In this document: positions 49,901 to 59,357 of the stretch, piece by piece
Numbering within the stretch: position 1 is the stretch's first letter
Layout of the letters: each line of letters begins with the position of its first letter
Assembly: GCA_014529385.2 (NCBI GenBank)
Contig: CM043963.1
Coordinates: 77,920,912 to 77,984,911 of the forward strand
Direction: 5' to 3'
DNA from: Adiantum capillus-veneris
Lineage: Eukaryota; Streptophyta; Polypodiopsida; Polypodiales; Pteridaceae
DNA length: 64,000 bases
Notes under the pieces: model-generated
What the model was told of the DNA's origin: nothing
The model's database searches: none
The model's input: the letters and a program-made list of their open reading frames with translations, nothing else
Program-made: the position numbers and the translations under genes

Positions 49901-50520
49901 CTAGGTTAAAGAACAACCAAACACAAGAACAGAGGTGGATGACATACCCAAACGCGGAATTGGAAAAGCAGAGACTTGAAATGTGCCAGAGAATGATCGA
50001 GACTGCACAAGCCTTATTAGAACCACCAAAAGAAACAATGAATTGTGGAAAGGAAAACCCAATTCAGCAAGAGACTATCGTTTCACGGGTAGCTGAAAAG
50101 ACTCCCAGTGCACAAAAGCCTGAAAATACACAAAAGGATGACCGCATAGTATTGAACACAACCGATCAGGAGATAGAGAGTTTTCATCTAGTCATACAGA
50201 GGATTTACGGAAAAGATGAGGATTACAATGAATTTTGGAAACAAGTGAGAGAGGCAAACTTTGCAAACGAGCTAAGTTGCCAAGCTAATCAGACAAATTG
50301 GGAAAAGGACATCAGGAATCCTCCCATAGTGGAATTTGAGGCAGGATCTCAAGTAGACTTGGATCTGCAATCTTACTGGGGAGATGGGGGCTCTGTTAGA
50401 ACAATGGAGAGCAAACCTCATTCACTGAAAACCTTACCTTCATACTTAGGAGAGTATGAAGCAAAATCCGAGATTAGAGCACTTCCCTCACAGAAAAAGT
50501 CATGGACTCGCAAGGATTGA
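46966..50520 (+). CDS. gag: element B Gag polyprotein
   Basis: Forms the virus-like particle and packages element RNA. I use the ATG at 46,966, which gives 1184 aa. The frame is open from 46,903, but no earlier ATG exists and 46,927 is only a TTG. A long N-terminal domain (about residues 80-265) rich in Tyr and charged residues is unlike any Gag part I know. A Retrotrans_gag-like region follows at about 390-550 (AKCMPKKY, WFQPM, REFAEEFSKRG, YIERC, FIEGL). Next is a Cys-His motif (KWCAIEQKWTNHPTEEC), a Pro/Gln-rich stretch, two zinc knuckles CX2CX3HX4C near residues 793 and 817, and about 350 residues of charged, largely helical tail. It is much longer than ordinary Ty3 Gag (about 300-500 aa). 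The stop overlaps the pol ATG by 19 bases. Confidence 0.95.
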   Translation: MNLRSGRNLRNNQPKQGEPASVISTEGSVNQSWVQPLEPIFEGSVSDTSSERSYEIFTEHLNLNNRENMAAGSSNPSATMKLLFIKYQYDNEQGAKIYKDGMDRYCVKIEDRPSEFKDLVPVSYSGDRYLDDEGTMYLVVLNPNIVDKWGLMGTKAKIDEELEEKAPIMNFPNARLRRENETTRINTDNIYVGLYKYNNGEQDLYYRCEEPYTGELTDQKRLYVFTYTEGSEVKIAAYDKYGRQYSTMGKKELEGYTYFGGPLHQYYVTSSSHRPAPTNGVQNSMTTGGQRTQVADSFSQPWDSKLGPMGSLHSRESMETNRGSAVPIPTYTTPGPRFEAEPSHLPPSSRFRAGEPTRVTHEVHDARESFSRDTGAMRLVADHRRMRPSQVAKCMPKKYGGSGDPYAHVSLFKQVLRAEQITDFHTQYEGFGLTLEGTALTWFQPMNIGGFHDIDHLLREFAEEFSKRGIKHNTVSQIYAFKQREHEKVKEASLRFKQYIERCPVRERPQDDRLSVLFIEGLRNDTLKKDLHLKACTSFEQVTREALYLVDNCTVYGEVSADTDFASSSSSSVASETTTKKNVQTTTMPNVEQMIEDALKRMAPYQKPLPKTLKWCAIEQKWTNHPTEECYYNKGYVRERQYAPPAQLAPPQIHPVPRYPTGNVPGPMGIERPQPVLGQQPPLPGARPVGIRYAPTLENQEEQALVPVQAYYEESGAHMSPTVYYPPEEPKQPEPWGMMGNVGTPTVTSASDEERYNLDARTLMFIAHGGLTGQRPSYPQRTNQMGPRPALGPCYKCGGDHLMNVCPHTEIIRINAYCTECGVTHFIEDCSKNPNKVQKTTLNMLETIPTSSGSENETLIPTQVVTRAQAKKTTREPENGKLATEVVSQGPRSQKNTWKARKARMKLRKEREDAILAEELKQTKARLEKLESQNGKREMSPERTKQKSIKETTSLSSGGSVLVDKVHEPLDALMRAYEARLKNNQTQEQRWMTYPNAELEKQRLEMCQRMIETAQALLEPPKETMNCGKENPIQQETIVSRVAEKTPSAQKPENTQKDDRIVLNTTDQEIESFHLVIQRIYGKDEDYNEFWKQVREANFANELSCQANQTNWEKDIRNPPIVEFEAGSQVDLDLQSYWGDGGSVRTMESKPHSLKTLPSYLGEYEAKSEIRALPSQKKSWTRKD

Positions 50521-52832
50521 TAGAGATTTTGTCAACACCAGTGACATGCACTATCACTCTAGCTGAGCTTTTGAGGCTAAGACCACATATGTGGACCACT
50601 GTAGGAAAATGCTTGGAGAAATTCGGGATAAAAGATCCAACATCGAGATTGCAAGAGAGCATTGAGGAGCTGAGCAAGCCACAAAAGAACGCTAAGCCTG
50701 TACCCTTAAACAAGGTCGGAGAGTATTGCGAAGGTGAAGAGGGGAATACAACCTTACCAATTGAATTCCAAGGAGTGAACACAATGGCAATACTAGACAG
50801 CGGAGCTGGGGTAGCCATAGCTACAAAAGAAATCTGGAAAAAATGGGGGAAACCAGCAATAAGGAAGACTAGGTTGAAACTCCAATTAGCAGATGGACAC
50901 ATGGAGAAACCTATGGGGTTATTAGAGAAAGTTGTAGTGACTTCTTGCGGCATTGAATACGAACATACTTTTGCTATTGTCGATTTTGGCAAGGAGAATA
51001 ACTATGATATCATACTGGGAAGACCATTCATGAGACAGTTGAAAATGGTCCAGGATTGGGGCTACGATCACATATACCTGAGAAATATGGAAACCACTAC
51101 ACGTGTGAACCTGAAAGACCATAGCTACAAAGATGTGAACCGAACACCGGTAGAGGAGTTTGATTCAGCTACTTTGGCGGGATCCGAATTTCCAGCTTGG
51201 TTAGGTAAACCCAAGGAGTTATGGATGTGTGGAGCTTCGAAATGTGGAAGTCTGAAACGAGAAGAATGTGTTTTAGAAAGGGCTATCGAAGACGAAACTT
51301 ATGTAAGAGAACCCTTTCCAGAGGACACGTTTGAACCATTAGAATGGACACACATTCTAGCAACCCTAGATGTTTGTGCAATTCCGGATGGTCCCACAAC
51401 GAAATTTTGCGACAAGGACGGGTACGACGTGGTTCCGTATTTCATGTTGAGAACTGTACTCGAAAAAGAAACTGAAAAGAACGATACACTGGAAAAGGAA
51501 GATGAAGAAGAGGTGTTTCACGACATTCCCAATCATCCAGAGTGGGGAAATGAAGCAGACAACGAGTCAACGGACAATTCAAGCGGAAACGAAGAAACTA
51601 TAACGGATGTCCGATTTTATGATTTTCCGAACCAAACTAAACAACGCCAGAAACACTATAGAGCAAAGAAAAAAACAAAAGGGGTTAGAACCAATCCGAT
51701 GCCTAGAATAAGAGGAAAAAATCAATTCCTAATGCTAGTAAAGGCTGAAGATTGTGTTAAGGATAAGATTTCTGGAAGAATGAGAGGCAGTGATCAAAAG
51801 AGCTTACGAAAAGACAAAAGAGGCTCAAGAAATCAAGTTCAAAAGAATGGAACGAAAACTGAAACAGAAAAATCAGAAAAGAACAAGCGCAACAGAGAAT
51901 ACACGGAGTCCAAGTTAGAACGTAGAAACAAGTACAGAGAGCTCAAGAAAACTCTGAAGGAAGTTTGGACGACAGAAATTGAGAGTGGAGAGGACGAAAA
52001 CGTCAAAATCAAGGAAAACATGGATGTTCCCTCTCACTATAGGAAATTCACAATAGAGGATAGGAAGGTGATATTAACCCCACCTATTCGAGAGAGGAAG
52101 GAGAACGAATCTTATGACGGACCGGAGGATGCAAAAAAAGTTGATTTAGCAGCTCCAGGTGAGACACCTAGACCGGTGTACATAGCCACAGATTTGTCTC
52201 CAGGCGAGGAAGAGAGACTTTTGAGTCTTCTCAGAGAGTATAGGGATGTGTTTGCATGGTCTTATAAGGACTTAAAGGGAGTTGACCCATCGATATGCCA
52301 ACACTCAATCCCACTGAAACAAGACGCAAAGCCTAGCAGACAGAGACCATACACATATAATGATACTTTTGCTAAGCGAATCAAGGAAGAGATAGATAAG
52401 CTAATGGAAGCTGAATTCATATACGAGATTGAACACACTGATTGGGTATCTCCGATTGTGGTAGTACCTAAGAAGAACGGAAAACTCCGAGTGTGTGTCA
52501 ACTTAAAGAAAGTGAATGCTGCAACAATCAGGGACAATTATCCCCTGCCGATAACTGATCATGTTCTAGAGCGTGTATCAGGGAAAACAGCATACTCCTT
52601 TCTTGATGGTTTTTCAGGATATAACCAGCTAGCCATAGCACTGGAAGATCAACATAAAACAGCTTTTGCAACGGAGTGGGGAATTTATGCTTATCGGGTT
52701 ATGCCTTTTGGTCTAACCAATGCTCCCGCAACCTTCCAGAGGCTGATGACGCATGCTTTCAAAGAATACTTAAGGCTGTTTCTCGAAATATACATGGATG
52801 ACTTATGTGTACATTCTCTTACTGAGAGATGA
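50502..52832 (+). CDS. pol: element B Pol, protease and RT up to YMDD
   Basis: The ATG at 50,502 lies inside the end of gag, in the -1 frame, so reinitiation or frameshifting could express it. The retropepsin active site D99-S100-G101 sits in AILDSGAGV, with ILGR at 171-174. A charged Lys/Glu linker of about 400 residues follows. RT starts near residue 600 (PYTYNDTFAKRIKEEIDKL, WVSPIVVVPKKNGKLRV, FLDGFSGYNQ, MPFGLTNAPATFQ) and reaches YMDD at 764-767. The frame closes nine residues later because of a one-base shift near 52,829. RNase H continues in another frame. Copies in other frames are not needed to explain any domain. Confidence 0.93.
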   Translation: MDSQGLIEILSTPVTCTITLAELLRLRPHMWTTVGKCLEKFGIKDPTSRLQESIEELSKPQKNAKPVPLNKVGEYCEGEEGNTTLPIEFQGVNTMAILDSGAGVAIATKEIWKKWGKPAIRKTRLKLQLADGHMEKPMGLLEKVVVTSCGIEYEHTFAIVDFGKENNYDIILGRPFMRQLKMVQDWGYDHIYLRNMETTTRVNLKDHSYKDVNRTPVEEFDSATLAGSEFPAWLGKPKELWMCGASKCGSLKREECVLERAIEDETYVREPFPEDTFEPLEWTHILATLDVCAIPDGPTTKFCDKDGYDVVPYFMLRTVLEKETEKNDTLEKEDEEEVFHDIPNHPEWGNEADNESTDNSSGNEETITDVRFYDFPNQTKQRQKHYRAKKKTKGVRTNPMPRIRGKNQFLMLVKAEDCVKDKISGRMRGSDQKSLRKDKRGSRNQVQKNGTKTETEKSEKNKRNREYTESKLERRNKYRELKKTLKEVWTTEIESGEDENVKIKENMDVPSHYRKFTIEDRKVILTPPIRERKENESYDGPEDAKKVDLAAPGETPRPVYIATDLSPGEEERLLSLLREYRDVFAWSYKDLKGVDPSICQHSIPLKQDAKPSRQRPYTYNDTFAKRIKEEIDKLMEAEFIYEIEHTDWVSPIVVVPKKNGKLRVCVNLKKVNAATIRDNYPLPITDHVLERVSGKTAYSFLDGFSGYNQLAIALEDQHKTAFATEWGIYAYRVMPFGLTNAPATFQRLMTHAFKEYLRLFLEIYMDDLCVHSLTER

Positions 52833-53682
52833 GCATCTAGAACACCTAAGAAAAGTATTTGAGAAATGTAGGACATATCGCATTTGTCTCAATCCTGAGA
52901 AATGTGTGTTTATGGTCCGACAGGGCAGAATTCTGGGACATATTGTCTCACAAAACGGAATATCCACGGATTTAGAGAAGATAAAAGTTATAGTGGATAT
53001 GCCTAGACCAACCAATGCGAAACAAGTACAGAGCTTTATGGGACATTGCGGATATTATAGACGATTCATTTACATGTACGCTATAATAGGCCAACCACTT
53101 TACAGGCTAATAGTGAACTTTGAATGGACAGAGGAGTGTGAGGAATCATTCAAGAAATTGAAAGAGGCACTCATTACTGCTCCAGTCTTGAAATCACCAG
53201 ATTGGGAGAAGATATTCCATGTGCACATAGATGCTTCGGCATATGCAATAGGATGCATTCTGGCTCAGCCAGAAGAAGGAAACATGGATTTTCCTATCTG
53301 TTACGCCAGTCGACAGCTCAACCATGCAGAGAAGAATTACACCACAACAGAGCGAGAGGGATTAGGAATGATATATGCTGTGAAGAAATTTCGGCATTAT
53401 CTTCTAGCCAACAAGTTTGTGTTTTTTACGGATCACCAAGCCTTGCTCTACCTAGTGAATAAACCATGCAATACCGGGAGAATAGTGAGATGGTTCATTA
53501 TCTTACTGGAATTCGACTTCACGGTAGTAGTAAAGAAAGGAAAAACACATCTTAGAGCTGATCATCTTTCGCGATTGACGAATGGAGAAGACCCTATAGG
53601 AGTAGATGACGACATGCCAGACGCGTACTTGTTCAACATAGAAATGATACCTAAGTGGTCTCAAAATGTCGTTACCTATTAA
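52798..53682 (+). pseudogene. pol: element B Pol, RT end and RNase H (frame-shifted part)
   Basis: Continues the RT after YMDD: thumb and connection (LNPEKCVFM, GHIVSQNGIS, FMGHCGYYRRFI), then RNase H with HIDAS, TTTERE, FTDHQAL and RADHLSR. These are the expected catalytic acids of a gypsy RNase H. It ends at TAA 53,680 after another one-base shift near 53,672. There is no reason to think this is a separate gene: in element A the same sequence follows directly. The breaks are recent, or errors in the sequence. Confidence 0.92.
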
Positions 53683-55787
53683 CCTATGGAGGAGAGTTCG
53701 ATAGAAGAGAATACAACCTGAAACATATTGCTATTCAGCAATCCAAGAATCTTCAATTGATTGCAGGAAGGTTGTATCAATTGGGAAATGATCATGTTTT
53801 ACGACTATGCATCAATCCTGAGGAATATAATATATATCTGCGCGAAGCACATGTTCAGGAATGTGCATTTCATTGTTCAAGAAGGAACACATATAGGAAT
53901 TTGTTACAATTGGGAGTCTATTGGCCAGGAATGAAAGAAAGCGTACATGAATATGTCACTGTATGTATTGTATGTTCATCAAAACCGCCAGCCGAGTATT
54001 CGACATTATATCAGATAATGATCGCTCCAGAATGGAGTCAGTATATTGTTGAATATCTCACAAATAGAACTTTCCCAGAAGGAACGTCAAAAGCTCGTCA
54101 GAAATCTGTAGAGACAGAAGCTAGAGATTACGCTTTAATAGGAGATCAACTCTATAAGAGAGGTAAAGACAACCAGCTTAGGATTTGCGCATCAGAGTCT
54201 GAGTATGTGATAATCCTGGAGCAAGCTCATGGAGGAGTAGGTGGAGGCCATTTCTCAGGTGATAAGACAGCAAAACTTGTCTTAGCCGCAGGAATATGGT
54301 GGCCAACATTACATATGGACGCTGAGGAATACGTTAAACGGTGTGATGACTGTCAGCGGACCAAAGTACCACTTAAAAGAGATGATATGCCGCTTAGACC
54401 AATGATGGGGGCAAGAGCTTTTGCAAAATGGGGGATTGATTATGTCGGACCCATTTCACCTCCTGCATATAAGACTCATGCACAATACATCATTGTGGCT
54501 ACAGACTATCTAACAAAGTGGGTCGAAGCAAAGGCAACTCAAAAAGCAGATGCCAGGACCACGGCACAATTTCTATATGAATACGTCTTTGTACGATATG
54601 GATTGCCAATAGAAATTGTGAGTGATCGAGGCACACATTTCATAAATGAAGTGATAGAGATCCTTCTAGATGAATTCATGGTAATCCATAGGAAATCAGC
54701 CCCGTATCATCCACAAGCAAACGGACAAGCTGAAGCAACAAACAAAACCATATGCACGGTCCTTACGAAGATTGTATCTGAGTCGAGAACTGACTGGGAC
54801 CAGAAGTTGCATTCAACATTATGGGCATATAGGGTAGCATATAAAACATCAATAGGAACGACCCCATATAACATGGTTTTTGGGCTAAATGCTATCTTGC
54901 CAATAGAATTCTTGATTTCAACCTTAAGGGTGGCTAAGGATCTAGAGTGGACAGGGCACGAGCTCTCTGATAGAATAGATGACCTGGAAAAGCTAGATGA
55001 GCTTCGCCTAAAAGCAGTAGCTTCCATCTACGCTCAAAAAAGGCGACAAAAGGAATTTTTTGATAAGCATGTGCGGACTAAAGAGTTTAAAGTTGGGGAC
55101 TATGTCCTAGTTTACACTCTGAAACAGCATGCTAAGAAGCTTAAAAAGCGAGGGATGGGACCTCTGGTGATTAAAGATCTATCACCAAGTGGAGCCGTCA
55201 AGCTTGCTACATTAGACGGAGAAGAAATGCCCAATTGGATTAGTGGATGCAGAGTGAAAAAGTATCTGTTGCCGCTAACACAAGACATGCTTCTCAAAAT
55301 ACATCAAGAAAAGCTGCGTGTCCAGAAAAAGAAAAAGATTGAGGAGGAAGCGCAAGCCGAGGCGAAGGAAAGAATGGAGAAAAGAAGACTACTGCGTCAG
55401 AAACAGCGCAATGAAGGAGCAATACGAATAAACGCAGTTAGTATAACAGAAATGGGGAATGACAAAGAAGAACCCATCATTGAATGCAAAGTAGGAACCA
55501 ACCAAATCAAAGCCAGAGCACTATTGGATTCAGGAGCTCAAGCTAACCTACTTTCACTCAGTTTGTATAGACAATTGACAAACGACACTAAACTACAAAC
55601 TGCCAAGCAAGAGTTAAAGAGTTACTCTGAGAATTCAATCAAAACTGTCGGATGCACAGTTTTACATATACAGATTAACCAATATGTGTATCCTCATATG
55701 TTTTACGTGGTTGAAGACCAAGCTACACAACATCCATTATTGCTAGGACAACCATGGCAGAAGCAATACAATGCAATGATTGACTAG
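53655..55787 (+). pseudogene. pol: element B Pol, two H2C2 modules, integrase and second retropepsin
   Basis: Continuous frame of 710 codons without its own ATG at the start. Residues counted from 53,655: first zinc module H66, H73, C104, C107; second H192, H199, C230, C233, both with the spacing HX6H-X30-CX2C. Integrase core D262, D324, E360 gives DX61DX35E. A GPLVI-type C-terminal module lies at about 470-540, with no chromodomain. A coiled linker rich in Lys, Glu and Arg (550-590) leads to a second retropepsin-like domain with D625-S626-G627 and LLGQPW at 696. The frame meets TAG at 55,785 inside this domain; the next codons continue it sensibly. Integrase inserts element DNA. The role of the second protease is unknown. 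Confidence 0.9.
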
Positions 55788-56545
55788 AGTTCTAAATCAG
55801 TGCTTATCAAATACGAAGGTGAAAGTCAATCAGTTAAGTTCACCAAAGGAGAAGAGCCAACTCCAAAGGACGAATCCAAAGACAAAGATAAACAACAACC
55901 AGAGAAAAAGAAGAAGCAATGGCAACCAAACGTTCTATACAACCGGATTACTCTTCGACGAGGAATTCTCAACAGTGGATAAGGAAGACAAGCAATAATA
56001 TAACAGCTCAATCTTGGAGAAAAACGGAGTCAAAGTTGGTATGGAGACCAAAAATGGTGATGCCAGAAAAAACAAACAGAGTCTTCAATACCAGACAACA
56101 GAGTGATCCCCGACAATCAAGGACAGTGAAACAGATCTGGATTCCAAAGAAGTTCATGACGGCACAAAGCTACAGCAAGCAAATTTGGATCCCAAAGATT
56201 TGTAAACAGGAACTCCCTTCAATACAATCAACGGAAACTCCTAGGTATTTCAAGGCGAGGAAATCAACACACAGAACAAAGCAGGTTTGGGTCGCAAAGA
56301 GTTTGTGGCAAGCACAAGCAAAGCGGAAGCAGATTTGGATTGTGAAAAAAGACAACAAGGTAACGAAGAATCCATCTACTGATTCTACTACCGAAGTGCC
56401 AAAACCAACCCAAAACCCGACCACCAATCCTTCAATCAAACAAAGAGCAGCTTTATTGGAAAGACTGTTGTATCATCGCTCTACAATTGCATTGGGAACT
56501 TATGACCAAAACAACTACAATGCTTCACCCACAGACACTTCATAG
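55788..56545 (+). pseudogene. pol: element B Pol C-terminal tail with W-x-P-K repeats
   Basis: After the TAG the same frame finishes the second protease (SVLIKYEGE) and a Lys-rich linker. A one-base shift between about 55,945 and 56,020 moves into the frame ending at 56,545. There the motif W-x-P-K or a near form recurs: LVWRPK, QIWIPKK, QIWIPKI, QVWVAK, QIWIVK. Element A has five such repeats in one frame with its second protease, so the tail belongs to Pol. It may bind nucleic acid or a partner protein, but I know of no function. Confidence 0.75.
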
Positions 56546-56567
56546 TCGTCCGGGAGGACTCAGACTA

Positions 56568-56579
56568 GGAGGGGGGGAG
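56568..56579 (+). promoter_or_regulatory. element B internal polypurine tract
   Basis: GGAGGGGGGGAG is identical over 12 bases to the 3' polypurine tract at 62,653-62,664. It lies 22 bp after the pol stop, a position equivalent to the internal tract of element A. It probably primes internal plus-strand synthesis. Confidence 0.75.
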
Positions 56580-59357
56580 GTATACAGGAGCTACAAAGCA
56601 GCTACAAGCGGAAAAAACAAAGAAAAACAAAAATTATATTACAAGGGCAGTGTCTTACATGATTTTGCAATTTTTTATGTTTGATTGCGGATATTGATAA
56701 TATTTATGCCCTTATATACCTTGTTTTGCAACAAGAAGAGATCAAATGATGAATTTGGGTCTCTAGATGTGTAAATATCACTAAATAAGAGTGTTTTTGG
56801 AGCTAAAAAGTGGAAAAAAGTGGTAATCCAAGTCCAAAAATCACAAAGAAGTGTATATTCATATACACAGGGTTACCAGCTATTTATCGTGTATGTTTGG
56901 AATTTTTTGGCTTCAATTTGCTATTTTCCTTTATTTTTTATGATTTTCTTAATAAAAATAAAAGAAAAATAAAAAAGCAGGTGAAATGAGATCGGAAAAA
57001 AGAAAAGAATAGACGGTGATGATCCTAATGACAAGGGCAACCCATGGTAAAAATGGGTACAATTCTGAAAAAGTTGCGGAAAGCCCGAAATGACAGAATT
57101 TTGGCAAAGTGGACAGATTTCTCAGAAACAGGTCAAACGGAGTCCAAATTGAGAAATTTCAAATCCTAAAGTGCATTTCACGACGAGATAGGAGCACATG
57201 TCAAATTTGGTAACAAGTGATCCGGGAAGCCCGAAGTTAAGTATTTTTCACTTCACTATCAAGCTCATTTCCACTATTACCTTCTTGGAGAGAGCAAAGA
57301 GCACACAGGAGCATCCGACCTTCTACCGCCTTCTACGACTGCTACGAGAGCTCAGAGGACACCAGACATGAGAGGTAGACTCGTTGCCATAAGCTTTTGA
57401 TGCTTATCGTTAACTTTTGTCGCGAAAACTCACCAAAACCAAGAAACAAGAGCAGACGGGGAATGGGGAAGAACGCTAGGTAGGGGCACAACCGCCTAAC
57501 CAAACCTTGCAAGAACTTAGAGGTGGGTTACCCTAACATAGAAGATGAGTTTCTAGCACTCAAAGCTCGAGAAAGAACGACTGGAAAAACCCTAGGTCAA
57601 CAGAGCCTGCAAGAGGCAAACAGAAAAAAGTTGTCGGAACGACACAAAACTTCTCAGGAAGCTTAACAACATCGAGGGCAATGCAACCATGGAGTATCTC
57701 CGGGTTTGGATCACCAAAAGTAGGTCGGAACAACCGATTCGGCTGCGGACACACAAAGCGTCATTTTGGCATAACGGCTAAAATTGACGACCAAATGACA
57801 TGAAACTTCACGAGCAGTTTCAACTATACATGGATGACTTATGTTTGCAAGCAAAACCCAAAAGAAAGCTGATTCACTTACCGATGGTGAAAAAGACGCT
57901 TTCGAGCAACCAAATGGATAAAGATGGAGAACGGGGAGCCAAAGTCAAGTCCAACCAACTGGATGGCTTCACAACATATACAATGAGCTGGAAATGCAAC
58001 TCTCAAGAAGAAAAGTTGAAGAAATTCAACTCCAAGGCAAAAAGACGACTTCGGAGACTGAAATGCCTATAAGGGGGCTTTTTAGCTAAACTGATGACTT
58101 TTTAAGTTGAAAACTAGTTAGCAGGGCTTAGGGCACTAGCACAAAGCATTCTTTGCACAAAAAGACCAACATTTCAAGAAAAGACATCATACGCGTATGA
58201 TGTCTCACAGCATGATTTTCACATTCATTTCAACATTTGAGTGCATAGCCTCATTCCACATGTTAATCACATCCTATGAACCAAGTATCATGAGAATTGG
58301 AGTTAGAAACCCAAGGAAAACCAAAAAGACGCAAAGTAGGCCATAAAATTGATTTTTGGTCCTAATTTTGTCAAAATAACTCCAAACTCATTGAAACTTT
58401 GTAGGATTGTTGATTAACACATCTACAAGCTATCTGGAACCAAAAAGCACCATTTTGACACAAAAGACATCATACGCGTATGATGTCTATTTGCACTTAC
58501 AGAGCCAAAAATGCTCATTTGTCATCATACATCCATTATATATATCTAATACATGCTACATATGAAGTTTGGAACCATTTGGTCAAGTGGATCACCCCAT
58601 TAGCCCAATTAAGAGAAAATCCTTCATACAAAGCCTATTTTTGTCCCAAATCCAACATATTCAAGTCCAAACCAAGATTTGAGTATAAACAGTCCTTCAC
58701 TAGCACATGGAGAGTCTACAGAACCAATCCCATGAAAAATTGATGAAAAAGACATTATACGCGTATGATGTCTCCAGAGCCATTTTTAGTCCAAATTCTA
58801 TCCAAACTTGATAAATCCACTGAATAAGCCTATCTAAAGCCAAAACCAAGCTTATAGAGAAAATTGGTCCAAAAATGCACTAAAAGACATCATACGCGTA
58901 TGATGTCTCACTATGTGATTTTGGCACCTCAGGGCTTCAACCACCAAACAGAAGTGTTCTACATGCCATTTGAAAGTAATCCACCAAGTTTTACCCAATT
59001 TGGATCATAAAATCCAATTCCCTTTCAAAATTTTGCCAAGAGCCTGAACTGGAGTAAATTGGCCAAAACTTGACCGAATGGGATCCAAACTCAAATCCAA
59101 GCATATGATACTCATGTATACACTATCAGCTACAAGCACAACCAATATGAAGTCATTCTGACACAAAAGACATCATACGCGTATGATGTCTCAAGCATGT
59201 TTTTGAGCCCAATTTGCATATTTTTGCACCTACATTGCATCCTTAGGCCCTGAATAGCTCATGTTTCAATTTTCAAGTCATTTGAATAGTTAAAATTTTC
59301 ATTTCGGCTTTCAGTACTAAAAAGACGCTAACTTCTGTAATTGGAGTTACAGGATCC
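56580..59357 (+). other. element B spacer between pol and ORF3
   Basis: About 2.8 kb without a convincing gene. It has a TATATAC-type box at about 56,714, an AATAAAA-rich stretch (56,940-56,980), a donor-like GAGAG/GTAGAC at 57,375 and an acceptor-like GTTACAG ending at 59,352, five bases before the ORF3 ATG. Five palindromes lie between donor and acceptor. A 90-codon frame at 57,800 begins with a stretch that copies 20 bases of the RT YMDD region. I do not think it is a gene. Confidence 0.7.
58182..59191 (+). promoter_or_regulatory. element B palindrome cluster 2 (five copies)
   Basis: Copies at 58,182-58,205, 58,465-58,488, 58,750-58,773 (one change), 58,885-58,908 and 59,168-59,191. Four are perfect 24-bp palindromes. 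Spacing is 283, 285, 135 and 283 bp, suggesting a decayed tandem unit of about 283 bp. The flanks have diverged far more than the palindromes, which points to selection on the motif. Confidence 0.95.

Noticed and set aside
54990-55290. Chromodomain at the integrase end
   Set aside because: The region has a GPLVI-type module and then basic coiled linker and protease; no aromatic cage pattern is visible.
57800-58072. Small gene in the element B spacer
   Set aside because: 90 codons of low-complexity Lys-rich sequence, not conserved in element A; the YMDD-like part is a 20-base copy of pol.
46078-59191. Palindromes as a CRISPR array
   Set aside because: Spacing is irregular (about 135-410 bp), the flanks are related to each other and the context is a eukaryotic retrotransposon.
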